NCBI RefSeq assembly: GCF_003570715.1
Contig: NZ_QXXQ01000003.1
Span: 62,001 to 126,000, forward strand
Length of the DNA: 64,000 nucleotides
Direction of reading: 5' to 3'
From: Gemmobacter lutimaris
GTDB taxonomy: Bacteria; Pseudomonadota; Alphaproteobacteria; Rhodobacterales; Rhodobacteraceae
Shown here: positions 1-9,243 of the stretch, in pieces
Layout of the letters: the number at the start of each line of letters is the position of its first letter
How positions within the stretch are numbered: position 1 is the stretch's first letter
The notes under the pieces: model-generated
Database searches by the model: none
What the model saw: the letters and a program-made list of their open reading frames with translations, nothing else
What the model was told of the DNA's origin: nothing
Position numbers and translations under genes: made by a program

Positions 1-1
1 G

Positions 2-1873
2 CAATTCGGCTTTGAAACCGTGGCGGCGCCGGCGGGCTTTGACCGGCTGGAGGTCTATACCACCCGCCCCGACACGCTGATGGGCGCCTCTTTCGCCGGG
101 ATCAGCCCGGATCACCCGCTGGCGAAGGAGTTGGAAAAGACCAATCCGCAGATCGCCGCCTTTGTCGCCGAATGCCGCCGCATCGGCACCAGCGAAGAGG
201 CCCTGCAAACCGCCGAGAAGCTGGGCATGGATACCGGCATCCGGGTGAAGCACCCGCTGGACCCGAACTGGGAGCTGCCGGTCTGGATCGCGAATTTCAT
301 CCTGATGGATTACGGCACCGGCGCGATTTTCGGCTGCCCGGCGCATGACCAGCGCGATTTCGAATTCGCGACCAAATACGGCCTGCCGATCAAGGCGGTA
401 TATCTGGCCGAAGGCGCGGAGGATGCGCCGCTGACTGATGCCTTTGTGCCGATGAAGTCCGAGCGGGTTCAATATGTTCGCGGCATCGCCGGCAACAAGC
501 CGATGACCGGCGACGAGGGTGTGGCCGAGGCGATCGCGCTGGCCGAGGCCAAGGGCTTTGGCCAGGGTGTCACCAAATTCCGTCTGCGCGACTGGGGTAT
601 TTCGCGGCAACGCTATTGGGGCTGCCCGATTCCGGTGGTGCATTGCGCGACCTGTGGTGTGGTGCCCGAGAAGAAGGAAAACCTGCCGGTCGAGCTGCCT
701 TATGACGTGAGCTTCGACAAGCCCGGCAACCCGCTGGACCGCCACCCGACCTGGGCCGCGACCGCCTGCCCGAAATGCGGGGCAGCGGCTCGGCGCGAAA
801 CGGATACGATGGACACCTTCGTCGATTCGTCCTGGTATTACGCCCGCTTCACCGCGCCCCGCGCCGCCACGCCGACTGTGGCCGAGGATGCCGAATACTG
901 GATGAACGTCGACCAGTATATCGGCGGCATCGAGCACGCGATCCTTCACCTGCTTTACAGCCGCTTCTTCGCCCGTGCGATGAACGAGACCGGCCACCTG
1001 CCCGCCAAGGCGCGCGAGCCGTTCAATGCGCTGTTCACGCAGGGCATGGTGACGCACGAGATTTACAAGACCAGCGACGACAAGGGGCGTCCGGTCTATC
1101 ACCTGCCAGAGGACATTCTGCGCAGCGAAACCGGCGCTACGCTGAAGGACGGCACAGTGGTCGAGGTTATCCCCTCGGCCAAGATGTCGAAATCCAAGAA
1201 GAATGTCGTCGATCCGATGAATATCATCGCCTCTTACGGTGCCGATACCGCGCGGTGGTTTGTCATGTCGGACAGCCCGCCGGAGCGTGACGTGGAATGG
1301 ACGGCTTCGGGCGCGGAGGCGGCCTTCAAGCACCTGACCCGCGTGTGGAACCTGTGTTCGCGGATCGGGGAACTGCCTGCGGACCATCAGGGCAAGGACG
1401 ATGCGGCGCTGCTGAAAGCCACGGCGAAGGCGGTGGACGAGGTGACGAAAGGCATTGACGGCTTTGCCTTCAACAAGGCCATCGCCGGGCTTTACGCCTT
1501 TACCAATGTGCTGGCGAAGGCCGATGCCTCGACCCCGGTAATGAAACAGGCGATCCGCACGCTGGCGCAACTGATGTCGCCGATGACCCCCCATATCGCG
1601 GAATCGATCTGGAGCTATCAGGGCGGCGCGGGCCTTTGCGCGCAGGCCGCATGGCCCAAGGCCGATCCGGCGCTGCTGGTGGATGATACCGTGACGCTGC
1701 CGATCCAGATCAACGGCAAGCGGCGGGCGGAAATCAGCGTGCCGAAGGATATGGCGGCGGCAGAGGTTGAAAAGATCGCGCTGGCGAACGAGGATGTGGT
1801 GAAGTTCTTGGCCGGTCAGCCGGTGAAGAAGATCATCGTCGTGCCGGGTCGCATCATCAATGTCGTGGTATAA
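2..1873 (+). CDS. leuS: Leucine--tRNA ligase, 3' part (5' end outside window)
   Basis: Class Ia aminoacyl-tRNA synthetase that charges tRNA-Leu with leucine in the cytoplasm. The visible 623 codons start inside the CP1 editing domain (TTRPDTLMG near the start, then [15 protein letters not shown] with the editing aspartate). They continue through [12 protein letters not shown], the KMSKS catalytic loop (about nt 1181-1195) and the anticodon-binding and C-terminal domains. Bacterial LeuRS is usually about 850 residues, so roughly 220 N-terminal residues, including the HIGH motif, lie upstream of base 1. The reading frame is open from base 2, so the in-frame GTG at 20 is not the real start. The stop overlaps the start of lptE by 14 bases, indicating an operon. 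Confidence 0.97.
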   Translation, partial: QFGFETVAAPAGFDRLEVYTTRPDTLMGASFAGISPDHPLAKELEKTNPQIAAFVAECRRIGTSEEALQTAEKLGMDTGIRVKHPLDPNWELPVWIANFILMDYGTGAIFGCPAHDQRDFEFATKYGLPIKAVYLAEGAEDAPLTDAFVPMKSERVQYVRGIAGNKPMTGDEGVAEAIALAEAKGFGQGVTKFRLRDWGISRQRYWGCPIPVVHCATCGVVPEKKENLPVELPYDVSFDKPGNPLDRHPTWAATACPKCGAAARRETDTMDTFVDSSWYYARFTAPRAATPTVAEDAEYWMNVDQYIGGIEHAILHLLYSRFFARAMNETGHLPAKAREPFNALFTQGMVTHEIYKTSDDKGRPVYHLPEDILRSETGATLKDGTVVEVIPSAKMSKSKKNVVDPMNIIASYGADTARWFVMSDSPPERDVEWTASGAEAAFKHLTRVWNLCSRIGELPADHQGKDDAALLKATAKAVDEVTKGIDGFAFNKAIAGLYAFTNVLAKADASTPVMKQAIRTLAQLMSPMTPHIAESIWSYQGGAGLCAQAAWPKADPALLVDDTVTLPIQINGKRRAEISVPKDMAAAEVEKIALANEDVVKFLAGQPVKKIIVVPGRIINVVV

Positions 1874-2345
1874 ACGCCGCCAGTTCATAACGCTTGCCGG
1901 TGCGGCCCTGACGGGCTGCACCTTCACCCCGGCCTATGCGCCGGGGGGGCCTGCCGCCGCGCTGCAAGGTGCGATCCGCGTCGATGCGCCGTCCGACAAG
2001 AACGCCTTCGATCTGGTCGAGCGGCTGGAAGAACGGCTGGGCCGTCCGCAGGGTGACCGCTATCACCTGTCCTACGCCATCCGCACTGAAAGCATCGGGG
2101 TGGGTGTGACGCCCGAAAACGCGACGACGCGCTATAACCTGCGCGGCACGGTGGACTGGGTATTGAAGAATGCCGCAGGCACCCCGCTGGCCGAGGGCAC
2201 GGCGGCGAGCTTCACCTCATGGTCGGCCACGGGGTCGACCGTTGCAGGGCTGACGGCAGAGGAAGACGCGGCTTACCGGCTGATGCGGATTCTGGCCGAC
2301 CAGATCGTCACGCGGCTTCTGGCGACGGCGGGAAGCTTCCTGTGA
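1860..2345 (+). CDS. lptE: LPS-assembly lipoprotein LptE
   Basis: Outer-membrane lipoprotein that plugs and helps assemble the LptD translocon delivering lipopolysaccharide to the cell surface. The 161-residue product has an N-terminal signal with KRRQF followed by a hydrophobic stretch and the lipobox L-T-G-C, so Cys20 is the predicted lipidated residue. The length and the compact alpha/beta domain after it fit alphaproteobacterial LptE. It starts inside the leuS stop region and its TGA overlaps the GTG start of holA, giving the leuS-lptE-holA order common in this class. Sequence conservation of LptE is low, so the call rests on signal, size and neighbours as well as on the look of the protein. 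Confidence 0.88.
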   Translation: MSWYKRRQFITLAGAALTGCTFTPAYAPGGPAAALQGAIRVDAPSDKNAFDLVERLEERLGRPQGDRYHLSYAIRTESIGVGVTPENATTRYNLRGTVDWVLKNAAGTPLAEGTAASFTSWSATGSTVAGLTAEEDAAYRLMRILADQIVTRLLATAGSFL

Positions 2346-3343
2346 AGCTGACTGGCGCGGCGGGGGCGGCCTATTGCGCCAAGCCCGATCCGGCGGCGGC
2401 GGGGCTGCTGCTGTATGGGCAGGACGCCATGCGCGTTTCACTGCGGCGGCAGGAGGCGATTGCTGCCCTGATCGGGCTGGAGGGCGAGGCCGAGATGCGG
2501 CTTGCGCGCCTGTCGGGCGGTGATGTGCGCAAGGAACCGGCGCTTCTGATGGACGCGATGAAGGCGCAGGGTTTCTTTCCCGGTCCGCGCGTGGTGTTTG
2601 TGGAGGAAGCGACCGACACCATCGCCCCGGCGGTGACCGAGGCGTTCCGCGACTGGCGTCCCGGCGATGCGCAGATCGTGGTGACGGCGGGCGGGCTGAC
2701 CACGAAATCGGCGCTGGTGAAGCTGTTCGAATCGCATCCAACGGCGCGCAGCCTTGGCATCTATGACGATCCCCCCTCGCGCGAGGAAATTGAGAGCACG
2801 CTGGGCAAAAGCGGGTTGCGCGACATCGCGCCAGAGGCGATGACCGATCTTCTGTCTCTGGCGAAGGAACTCGACCCCGGTGATTTCCGCCAGACGGTCG
2901 AGAAAATCGCATTGTATAAATGGGGCGACAGCAGCCCGCTGACGCCCGCCGATGTCATGGCCATGGCCCCCGCCACGGTGGATGCCGAGGTGGATGACGT
3001 GGTGGAGGCTGTGGCCGAAGGTCGTGGGGCTGCCGTGGGGCAATTGATGCGGCGGCTGGAAGGGCAGGGGGTGCAGCCCGTCACGCTTTGCATCTTTGCC
3101 ATGCGCCATTTCCGCAATCTGCACGCGCTGGCGGTTGATCCGCGCGGACCGGCCTCGTTCCGGCTGCGCGGGCCGCGCAAGGATCGGGCGATGCGGCAGG
3201 CCGAAAGCTGGGGCGCGCGGCGGCTGGAGGATGCGCTGGCCTTGCTGGTGGAAACCGACCTGACGCTGCGGTCGGCCTCGCGCGCGCCTGCCATGGCGCT
3301 GATGGAGCGCGCGTTGATCCGGCTGGCGATGATGCGGCGATAA
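2342..3343 (+). CDS. holA: DNA polymerase III subunit delta
   Basis: Clamp-loader subunit that opens the beta sliding clamp during replication. The product is 333 residues from a GTG start at 2342. This start is preferred because the GTG overlaps the lptE stop and the protein then begins [17 protein letters not shown], as expected for the family. The in-frame ATG at 2219 would bury 41 codons in lptE. An AAA+-like N-terminal region includes LLLYGQDAMRV, where HolA proteins carry a non-canonical P-loop, and the C-terminal helical collar follows. A hairpin lies 4 bases after the stop. Confidence 0.93.
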   Translation: MKLTGAAGAAYCAKPDPAAAGLLLYGQDAMRVSLRRQEAIAALIGLEGEAEMRLARLSGGDVRKEPALLMDAMKAQGFFPGPRVVFVEEATDTIAPAVTEAFRDWRPGDAQIVVTAGGLTTKSALVKLFESHPTARSLGIYDDPPSREEIESTLGKSGLRDIAPEAMTDLLSLAKELDPGDFRQTVEKIALYKWGDSSPLTPADVMAMAPATVDAEVDDVVEAVAEGRGAAVGQLMRRLEGQGVQPVTLCIFAMRHFRNLHALAVDPRGPASFRLRGPRKDRAMRQAESWGARRLEDALALLVETDLTLRSASRAPAMALMERALIRLAMMRR

Positions 3344-3346
3344 GGA

Positions 3347-3374
3347 AAAGGCCCGGCGTTCAGACCGGGCCTTT
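3347..3374. terminator. Shared hairpin between convergent holA and carboxynorspermidine dehydrogenase gene
   Basis: A perfect 10-bp stem (AAAGGCCCGG / CCGGGCCTTT) with an 8-base loop sits exactly between the two convergent stop codons. A-rich and T-rich flanks could let it act in both directions, but neither side has a long uninterrupted T tract, so intrinsic termination is likely rather than certain. Confidence 0.65.
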
Positions 3375-3380
3375 CGGATT

Positions 3381-4616
3381 TCAGAACTCCAGCGGGCGGT
3401 CGCCCTGCGCATCCTTGATGCGGCTCGGCAGGCCCATGGTGTTCAAAAGGTTGATGAAGGGCTTGGGGTCCAGCTCTTCGACATTGACCATCGTGCCCAC
3501 ATCCCAGGTGCCATCGGCGATCAGCAGCGCGGCGGTGACCGGCGGCACACCGGCGGTATAGCTGATGCCCTGCGAGCCGACCTCCTCGAACGCTTCTTTA
3601 TGGTCCGCGACGTTGTAGATGAACAACTCCGCCGGCTGGCCATCCTTCACGCCCTTCACCACATCGCCGATGCAGGTCTTGCCGGTGTAGTTCGGCGCGA
3701 GGCTGGCCGGATCGGGCAGCACGGCCTTCACCACCTTTAGCGGAATGACCTCTTGCCCCTCGGCGGTTTTCACCGGCTGTTCCGACAGCAGGCCAAGGTT
3801 CTTCAGTACGGTGAACACGTTGATGTAATGGTCGCCGAAGCCCATCCAGAACCGCACATCGGCATCCTTGTAGCGCGCCGACAGCGAATGCACCTCGTCA
3901 TGGCCGGTCAGATAGGCTTTCTGTTCGCCCACAACCGGCAGATCCCAGGTCTGGCCAACCTCGAACATCTTGTTCGACTGCCAGCCGCCGTTCTGCCACG
4001 AATAGACCGTGCCGGTGAATTCGCGGAAGTTGATCTCGGGGTCGAAATTGGTGGCAAACCATTTGCCATGCGACCCGGCATTGATGTCCACGATGTCGAT
4101 GGAGGTGATCTTGTCCAGCATGCCCTCGGCCACGCGGGCATAGGCGTTCACCACGCCCGGATCGAAGCCGATGCCAAGGATCGCGGTCACACCCGCCGCC
4201 TTGCAGCGGTCGCGGCGTTGCCATTCGTAATTGCCATACCACGGCGGCGTTTCGCAGATCTTTTCCGGGTCTTCGTGGATCGCGGTGTCCAGATAGGCGG
4301 CGCCGGTTTCGATGCAGGCTTCCAGCACTGTCATGTTCACGAAGGCCGAACCCACGTTGATCACGATTTGCGCGCCGGTCTCGCGGATCAGCGCGGCGAC
4401 GGCGGCGCTGTCCATCGCATCGACCGCATGGGCCGCGAAAGTGCCCGGCACCTTCATCGCGTTCTTTTCATGGACGCTGGCGATGATCGCCTCGCATTTC
4501 GCCTTGGTGCGGCTGGCGATATGCAGATCGCCCAGCCGGTCGTTATGCTGCGCGCATTTATGCGCCACGACCTGAGCCACGCCACCGGCGCCGATGATCA
4601 ACACGTTCCGTTTCAC
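3381..4616 (-). CDS. Carboxynorspermidine dehydrogenase (saccharopine dehydrogenase family)
   Basis: NADPH-dependent enzyme expected to condense aspartate semialdehyde with a diamine to give a carboxylated triamine, the first step of the alternative (norspermidine/spermidine) polyamine route. The 411-residue product opens with a Rossmann fold, NVLIIGAGGVAQVVAHKCA, and has the saccharopine-dehydrogenase-like second half. The gene immediately upstream on the same strand is the matching decarboxylase (40-base gap), which is what separates this from a lysine-pathway saccharopine dehydrogenase. The exact diamine (diaminopropane, putrescine) cannot be read from sequence. Confidence 0.88.
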   Translation of the reverse strand: MKRNVLIIGAGGVAQVVAHKCAQHNDRLGDLHIASRTKAKCEAIIASVHEKNAMKVPGTFAAHAVDAMDSAAVAALIRETGAQIVINVGSAFVNMTVLEACIETGAAYLDTAIHEDPEKICETPPWYGNYEWQRRDRCKAAGVTAILGIGFDPGVVNAYARVAEGMLDKITSIDIVDINAGSHGKWFATNFDPEINFREFTGTVYSWQNGGWQSNKMFEVGQTWDLPVVGEQKAYLTGHDEVHSLSARYKDADVRFWMGFGDHYINVFTVLKNLGLLSEQPVKTAEGQEVIPLKVVKAVLPDPASLAPNYTGKTCIGDVVKGVKDGQPAELFIYNVADHKEAFEEVGSQGISYTAGVPPVTAALLIADGTWDVGTMVNVEELDPKPFINLLNTMGLPSRIKDAQGDRPLEF

Positions 4617-4656
4617 TTCGAACCGTCTCCTTTAAGGACAGATGGAAGGGAGAGTC

Positions 4657-5751
4657 TCAGCCAAGGCTGCTCTCGTAATCGGCATAGCCGAATTCTCGTT
4701 TCAGGCTCAGCGAGCCATCCAGTTCGCGCACGACGATGCTGGGCATCTTCACGCCGTTGAACCAGTTCTTCTTTACCATCGTATAGCCTGCCGCGTCGGC
4801 AATCGACAGCCGGTCGCCCACCGACAGCGGTGTGGGGAAGTTGAACTCGCCGAAAATATCGCCCGCAAGACAGGATTTGCCGCAGATCATCCAGGGATGA
4901 TCGCCCGACACCTCCATCTTCGCCGGCTGGCGATAGATCAGCAGGTCGAGCATATGCGCCTCGACCGAGGAATCCACGATGGCCAGATCCTTGCCGTTGT
5001 TCAGCGTGTCGATCACCGTCACCTCAAGGCTGGCGGAATTGGTGATCGCGGCCTCGCCCGGTTCCAAATAGACCTGAACCCCGAACCGATCCTGAAAGGC
5101 GCGCAGCCGGGCCGCGAGCTTGTCCACGGGATAGCCCTCGCCGGTGAAATGGATGCCGCCGCCGAGGCTGACCCATTTCAGGCGTTTCAGCAGGTCGCCG
5201 AACTCATCCTCGATCCGGGCAAGCTGGGTGTCGAACAGGTCGAAATCCGCGTTTTCGCAATTGTAATGGATCATGAAGCCCGAGATGCGGTCCATCACGG
5301 TTTCGATCTTCTTCTGGTCCCATTCGCCCAGACGGCTGAAGGGGCGGGCCGGATCGGCCAGGTCAAAGCCCGAGGTCGAAAACCGGGGGTTCAGCCGCAG
5401 CCCGCGTTCGATCTGCGCTGACTGGTTGTCGAAGCGTTCAAGCTGACCGATGGAGTTGAAGATGATCTTGTCGGCATAGCCCACCGCCTCGGCGATCTCG
5501 TGGTCGGACCAGCCAACGGAATAGGCGTGGGTTTCCTTGCCGAACTTCTCGCGCCCCAGCCGCAGCTCATAGAGGCTGGAGGAGGTGGTGCCATCCATAT
5601 GTTCGCGCATCTGGTCGAACACCGGCCATGTGGCGAAACATTTCAGCGCAAGCAGGGCCTTGGCGCCGGACTGCGCGCGCAGCCGGTCGATGATTTCCAT
5701 GTTGCGCGAAAGCTTCGCCCGGTCGATCAGGTAGTAAGGTGTCTGGATCAT
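4657..5751 (-). CDS. nspC: Carboxynorspermidine/carboxyspermidine decarboxylase
   Basis: PLP-dependent fold-III decarboxylase that converts carboxynorspermidine or carboxyspermidine to the free triamine. The 364-residue product has the PLP lysine in LLALKCF (Lys37), a glycine-rich phosphate-binding loop SLGGGIHFTGEGYP and the substrate motif CGKSCLAGDIFGEF. I place the start at the ATG at 5751 (MIQTPYYLIDRAK) because a G-rich ribosome-binding stretch lies just before it. A 14-codon upstream extension has no family resemblance. It is the first gene of a two-gene minus-strand unit with the dehydrogenase. Confidence 0.93.
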   Translation of the reverse strand: MIQTPYYLIDRAKLSRNMEIIDRLRAQSGAKALLALKCFATWPVFDQMREHMDGTTSSSLYELRLGREKFGKETHAYSVGWSDHEIAEAVGYADKIIFNSIGQLERFDNQSAQIERGLRLNPRFSTSGFDLADPARPFSRLGEWDQKKIETVMDRISGFMIHYNCENADFDLFDTQLARIEDEFGDLLKRLKWVSLGGGIHFTGEGYPVDKLAARLRAFQDRFGVQVYLEPGEAAITNSASLEVTVIDTLNNGKDLAIVDSSVEAHMLDLLIYRQPAKMEVSGDHPWMICGKSCLAGDIFGEFNFPTPLSVGDRLSIADAAGYTMVKKNWFNGVKMPSIVVRELDGSLSLKREFGYADYESSLG

Positions 5752-5850
5752 CAGGAATCCCCCCCGGGGCCAAAAGGGACAAGAGCGGTCCACATAGGGC
5801 CTAAGCCCTGCGGGTGCAAGCTTTGTGACATTCTGTTGCCGCCCTGCCTG

Positions 5851-6666
5851 TCAGCGTCGCTCTGCCATGGTCAGCGGGAGAAGGCGCCGCATCTGGGCGA
5901 TGGTCCCCCGCATCCGCCGGTGCAGATGCCCGGAAAGTGCCAGCCCGTCACTGTGGATCGCCTGCCATGTCATCTGTTGCCGCGCGGTGCCAAGGTTGAA
6001 CAGCCGGTAGCCGCCCATCACCACGAAGGCCGAAATGGCGACCGAGGCCAGCGCGTCCGAGGTGAAATGCCGCCCCATGCCGACGCGCAGCAGCAGGCTT
6101 GCCCCGATCAGCGTGATGGCGGCCGCGATGGCCAGCCACCGGCGCTGTTTCGGCAGATGTGGCCATGTCAGGGCCAGCAGGGCAAAGGCGAAGGTCGCCG
6201 TCATCGCTACCTCGCCGGAGGAGAACGAACAGTTCTGGCTGCACTGGTCGCTGATTTGCAGGACGGGCGTGAACAGATGGTTGCCTCCGAATTCTGCGAT
6301 GTCGGCGGGCCGGGCGCGGCCTGCATGTTCCTTCAGGATGCCGTTTACGATCAGGCCGGGGCCGATGACGAACACGGCCGCGAGGAAATGCCAGCCCGTC
6401 CTGCCGGATTGCGGTGTGAAGCCGGTCAGTTGGGCCAAAGCGGGCAGGGTGACGGCGAGCAGGGCAAATACCGTCAAACCCCAGCGCAGGGTATCGTTGA
6501 GGGTGGTGATCATGGGGTTTCCCCGCAGGCCAAAGTCGCCTTGTGCATCAAGGAATTGTGCCGAAAGCGCAATGTCCAGCGCCGGTTCGGCGCTGAACAG
6601 GCAGAGCACAACCAGCGTTGCGATCAGCGCTGCATGGTGCAGCCGGGCGAGGGTGGGGTCAGTCAT
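5851..6666 (-). CDS. PAP2-family membrane phosphatase
   Basis: Integral membrane acid phosphatase of the PAP2 superfamily, which acts on lipid phosphates such as undecaprenyl pyrophosphate, phosphatidylglycerophosphate or lipid A phosphates. The 271-residue protein has about six hydrophobic segments and the three signature motifs: K112-x6-R119-P, S-S-G-E (149-152) and R194-x5-H200-x3-D204. The usual second motif is PSGH; here the last position is Glu rather than His. It is the last gene of the cassette starting at 9172, and its start overlaps the end of the ArnT-like gene by 8 bases. That suggests a role in lipid-linked sugar metabolism (recycling of undecaprenyl phosphate, or lipid A dephosphorylation). 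This role is inferred from context. Confidence 0.85.
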   Translation of the reverse strand: MTDPTLARLHHAALIATLVVLCLFSAEPALDIALSAQFLDAQGDFGLRGNPMITTLNDTLRWGLTVFALLAVTLPALAQLTGFTPQSGRTGWHFLAAVFVIGPGLIVNGILKEHAGRARPADIAEFGGNHLFTPVLQISDQCSQNCSFSSGEVAMTATFAFALLALTWPHLPKQRRWLAIAAAITLIGASLLLRVGMGRHFTSDALASVAISAFVVMGGYRLFNLGTARQQMTWQAIHSDGLALSGHLHRRMRGTIAQMRRLLPLTMAERR

Positions 6667-8104
6667 CCTTGGCCTCCGTCAGGCATTCGGGGGTGGTCAG
6701 GACCAGCGACATCTGCCGCCCCTCGGCAAAGCCCGGCCCGGCGATCCAGCGCTCTGACGGGCCGGTAGCGCAGGAGGGCGGCTCGGTTCCCTGCATCAGA
6801 AGCGCAACCGGCGTGTCCGGATCGGCCTGTAGCGGCAGTGCCAGATCCCAGTGGTGGCGCGGTGGTCCGTCATGCGGGGCGGCAGCGATTTCCAGTCCGG
6901 TGCCGTGGCTCTGCCAGCTCAGATCGGCCAGCAGGCCGCGATCCGAGGCCGCAATCACGGTAGCACCATTGCGCGTTGCGAAATCCATCGCGCGCTGGCT
7001 GACCTCGGCCCGGCCCAGATAGCGCGACAGGATCAGCGGCCCTTCCCCGATCCGCCAGCCGGTGCCGAAGGTGGCAATCAGCGGCAGGGCTATCGCCACC
7101 GCCGCGCCCAGTGCCAGCGAGGCAAAGGCCAGCGCCCGGTGCCGCGCCAGCCAATGTGCGGCGATGATCGTGCCCGCAACCGTGAAGCCGACGCCCCAGT
7201 TTGCCAGCGCCCGACTGGTCAGCGCCTGAAGTGTGACGATGCCAAGGATCACCAGTGCCACCGCAGCCGCGCCGCGGATTGGCGGGTGGGTGTCTCGAAG
7301 GCCCAGCAGGAAAGCCGCGAAGGCGAGTGGCCCCATCACCGCGAATTGTTCGGCCAGAAAGCGCGCGGCGCCAGCCAGATGCAGGCCAAAGCCTTTGGCA
7401 GCGCCATCTTCGGCCAGATGATGCAGGGTCACAAAACCGTGGCTGGCGATCCACAGCAGGTTCGGCAGCGCCAGCAACAGGGCAACAGCCACCGCAACTG
7501 TCGCATCGCGGCGGGTGATCCGCCATGCCGGGGATACCAGCGCGGCCATGCCCATTCCGGCCATGGCAAACAGCATCGCATGTTTCGACAGGAACCCCAG
7601 CCCCAGCGCCAGCCCCAGCAGCACCGCATCGCGGGTCGAAGCGCGCGCGGCCAGCCGGTGCTGCATCAGCAGCGCCGCCGCGATGGCGCACAGCAAGGGC
7701 GTGTCGGTCGTCATCATCATCGCGCCCAGCGTGGCCGCGGGCATCGTTGCATAGGTCAGCCCGGCCAGCGCGGCCACACGCGCATTGGCCAGCCGTGCCG
7801 CCAGGGCCATCACCATTCCTGCCGTCACCCCATGCAGCACCGGCGCCGCAAGGCGCACGCCGAACGGGGTATTGCCCGCAAGCTCGGTCGTGGCCCGGAT
7901 CAGCCAGCCGATCAGCGGTGGCTTGGAATAGGCACCGAAAGACAGCGATTGCCCCCACAGCCAGTATTGCGACTCGTCCGTCCAAAGCTCGGTCCGCATC
8001 GTGGCCAGCATCAGCACCCGCCACAGCGTTAGCGCGGCAATGGCCAGCAGCGCGACCCGCCGCAAATCAGGCACGGCCTTGGGCATGCGACTGCCTTTCG
8101 GCAT
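6659..8104 (-). CDS. ArnT-like membrane glycosyltransferase (GT83/PMT type)
   Basis: Multi-membrane-spanning transferase of the ArnT/dolichyl-phosphate-mannose mannosyltransferase group, which moves a sugar from an undecaprenyl-phosphate carrier to an acceptor on the periplasmic face. The 481-residue protein has an N-terminal membrane helix, the acidic catalytic-loop motif TELWTDESQYW, then SKPPLIGW and ten or so further hydrophobic segments. It ends with a soluble C-terminal stretch containing a few cysteines. A second in-frame ATG at 8086 (MPKAVPDL) would reduce the overlap with the upstream LAB_N gene from 38 to 20 bases and may be the true start. The acceptor is probably lipid A, judging by the neighbours. 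Confidence 0.87.
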   Translation of the reverse strand: MPKGSRMPKAVPDLRRVALLAIAALTLWRVLMLATMRTELWTDESQYWLWGQSLSFGAYSKPPLIGWLIRATTELAGNTPFGVRLAAPVLHGVTAGMVMALAARLANARVAALAGLTYATMPAATLGAMMMTTDTPLLCAIAAALLMQHRLAARASTRDAVLLGLALGLGFLSKHAMLFAMAGMGMAALVSPAWRITRRDATVAVAVALLLALPNLLWIASHGFVTLHHLAEDGAAKGFGLHLAGAARFLAEQFAVMGPLAFAAFLLGLRDTHPPIRGAAAVALVILGIVTLQALTSRALANWGVGFTVAGTIIAAHWLARHRALAFASLALGAAVAIALPLIATFGTGWRIGEGPLILSRYLGRAEVSQRAMDFATRNGATVIAASDRGLLADLSWQSHGTGLEIAAAPHDGPPRHHWDLALPLQADPDTPVALLMQGTEPPSCATGPSERWIAGPGFAEGRQMSLVLTTPECLTEAKDD

Positions 8105-8390
8105 GGATCAGCCACAGATTGCGGGAATAGATCACCAGCCCGGTCGCCTGACCGAACACGAAGACCGGATCACGCCGCCACAGCGCATAGCTCAGAAGCA
8201 CCAGGCCGCCGGCCATCGAGAAATACCAGAATGCGACCGGGATGACCGACCGGCGCGTGCGTTCCGATACGATCCATTGCACCAGAAAGCGCATGGTGAA
8301 CATCAATTGCCCGCCAAGGCCGATCATCACCCAGGTGAACTCGGTCCAGTCAGTGACATGCAGGGCGGCCCAGACCGCTTCGCGGCTCAT
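8067..8390 (-). CDS. Small LAB_N-domain membrane protein
   Basis: A 107-residue protein resembling the stand-alone lipid-A biosynthesis N-terminal (LAB_N) domain, a small multi-helix membrane module otherwise fused to some LpxB-type proteins. Visible features are WVMIGLGGQLMFTMRFLVQW, an SERTRRSVIP turn, and aromatic helices ending YSRNLWLIH. It has no catalytic lipid A disaccharide synthase domain, so it is not LpxB. Its start overlaps the stop of the glycosyltransferase gene (ATGA) and its end overlaps the ArnT-like gene, so the three are translationally coupled. A role in carrier-lipid handling or sugar-lipid flipping is plausible but not shown by sequence. Confidence 0.83.
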   Translation of the reverse strand: MSREAVWAALHVTDWTEFTWVMIGLGGQLMFTMRFLVQWIVSERTRRSVIPVAFWYFSMAGGLVLLSYALWRRDPVFVFGQATGLVIYSRNLWLIHAERQSHAQGRA

Positions 8391-9172
8391 GCGCCCGCCT
8401 CCGGGGTGATCTCGCGCGGGGTTTCGCGCTTGCGGCGGCGGATCAGCCAGGCCACGCCCGCCAGATCGGTGATTCCCACCAGTGCCCGCCCGAGATTGGT
8501 ATACTTCGACCGCCCGGCCAGACGCGGCGCATGGGTGACCTCGACATGGGCGACCTGCCAGCCATCCCGCAGGAACAGCGCCGGCAGGAAGCGGTGCTGA
8601 TGGTTGAAATAGGGCAGCGCCAGATAGGCGGCGCGGTCAAAGGCCTTCAACCCGCAGCCGGTATCGCGTGTCCTGTCGCCCAGAAGCCAGCCACGCAATC
8701 CATTGGCAAAACGCGATGCCAGACGACGACCCATGGTATCGCGGCGTCCGACGCGCTGGCCTGCCACCAGCGCCAGCGCCGGGTCGCGGCGGGGGGCCAT
8801 CAAGGGTGCGATCAGGGCCGGGATGTTGACCGGCGGGTTTTGGCCGTCACCGTCCAGCGTCACCACGATGCGACCACGCGCTGCGCGGGCCCCGGAATGG
8901 ACGGCGGCAGACTGGCCTGCCGCGCGATCATGAACCAGCACCCGGATACGGCGATCCTGCCGGGCCAGCCCGAGGATCTCTGCCCGCGTCGCATCGCGCG
9001 ACCCGTCATCCACCAGGATCAGTTCGAAAGCCTGCCCGTCGAGAATGTCCAGAATCCGGGTCGCCAAGGGGGCGATATTCAGGGCTTCGTCATGCAGCGG
9101 CACAACGACCGACACGACCGGCACGGTTTCGATCAGATGCGGGGCGAGGCGGGCGGGATGGACAGCATTCAT
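8387..9172 (-). CDS. Family 2 glycosyltransferase (polyprenyl-phosphate sugar synthase type)
   Basis: Cytoplasmic GT-A transferase of the ArnC/dolichol-phosphate-mannose synthase group, expected to load a nucleotide sugar onto undecaprenyl phosphate. The 261-residue product has SVVVPLHDEALNI at the N terminus, the VDDGS motif, TLDGDGQNPP as the metal-binding DXD region and GLKAFDRAAY further on. I chose the ATG at 9172 (MNAVHPARL) because an AGAGGG ribosome-binding site precedes it. The 26-codon upstream extension overlaps a strong inverted repeat and has no family similarity. It is the first gene of the four-gene cassette down to 5851. There is no obvious C-terminal membrane pair, unlike ArnC, so LAB_N or the ArnT-like protein may anchor the pathway. 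Confidence 0.9.
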   Translation of the reverse strand: MNAVHPARLAPHLIETVPVVSVVVPLHDEALNIAPLATRILDILDGQAFELILVDDGSRDATRAEILGLARQDRRIRVLVHDRAAGQSAAVHSGARAARGRIVVTLDGDGQNPPVNIPALIAPLMAPRRDPALALVAGQRVGRRDTMGRRLASRFANGLRGWLLGDRTRDTGCGLKAFDRAAYLALPYFNHQHRFLPALFLRDGWQVAHVEVTHAPRLAGRSKYTNLGRALVGITDLAGVAWLIRRRKRETPREITPEAGA

Positions 9173-9211
9173 CTTGTGCAGCCCTCTGGCAAGCGCAGTG
9201 ATGCCGCAGGC

Positions 9212-9243
9212 TGACTGCGGCGAGGTCATCTGCGCCGCAGTCA
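9212..9243. repeat. Perfect 11-bp inverted repeat in the leader of the glycosyltransferase cassette
   Basis: TGACTGCGGCG (9212-9222) and its exact complement CGCCGCAGTCA (9233-9243) are separated by 10 bases, about 40 bases upstream of the chosen start of the family 2 glycosyltransferase gene. A TATAAC hexamer on the minus strand lies just beyond it (near 9258-9263). The repeat could therefore be an RNA hairpin in the 5' untranslated region or a dyad operator. There is no T tract after it, so it is unlikely to be a terminator. Confidence 0.6.

Noticed and set aside
8067-8390. LpxB, lipid-A-disaccharide synthase
   Set aside because: Only the small LAB_N membrane domain is present; the glycosyltransferase domain of LpxB is absent.
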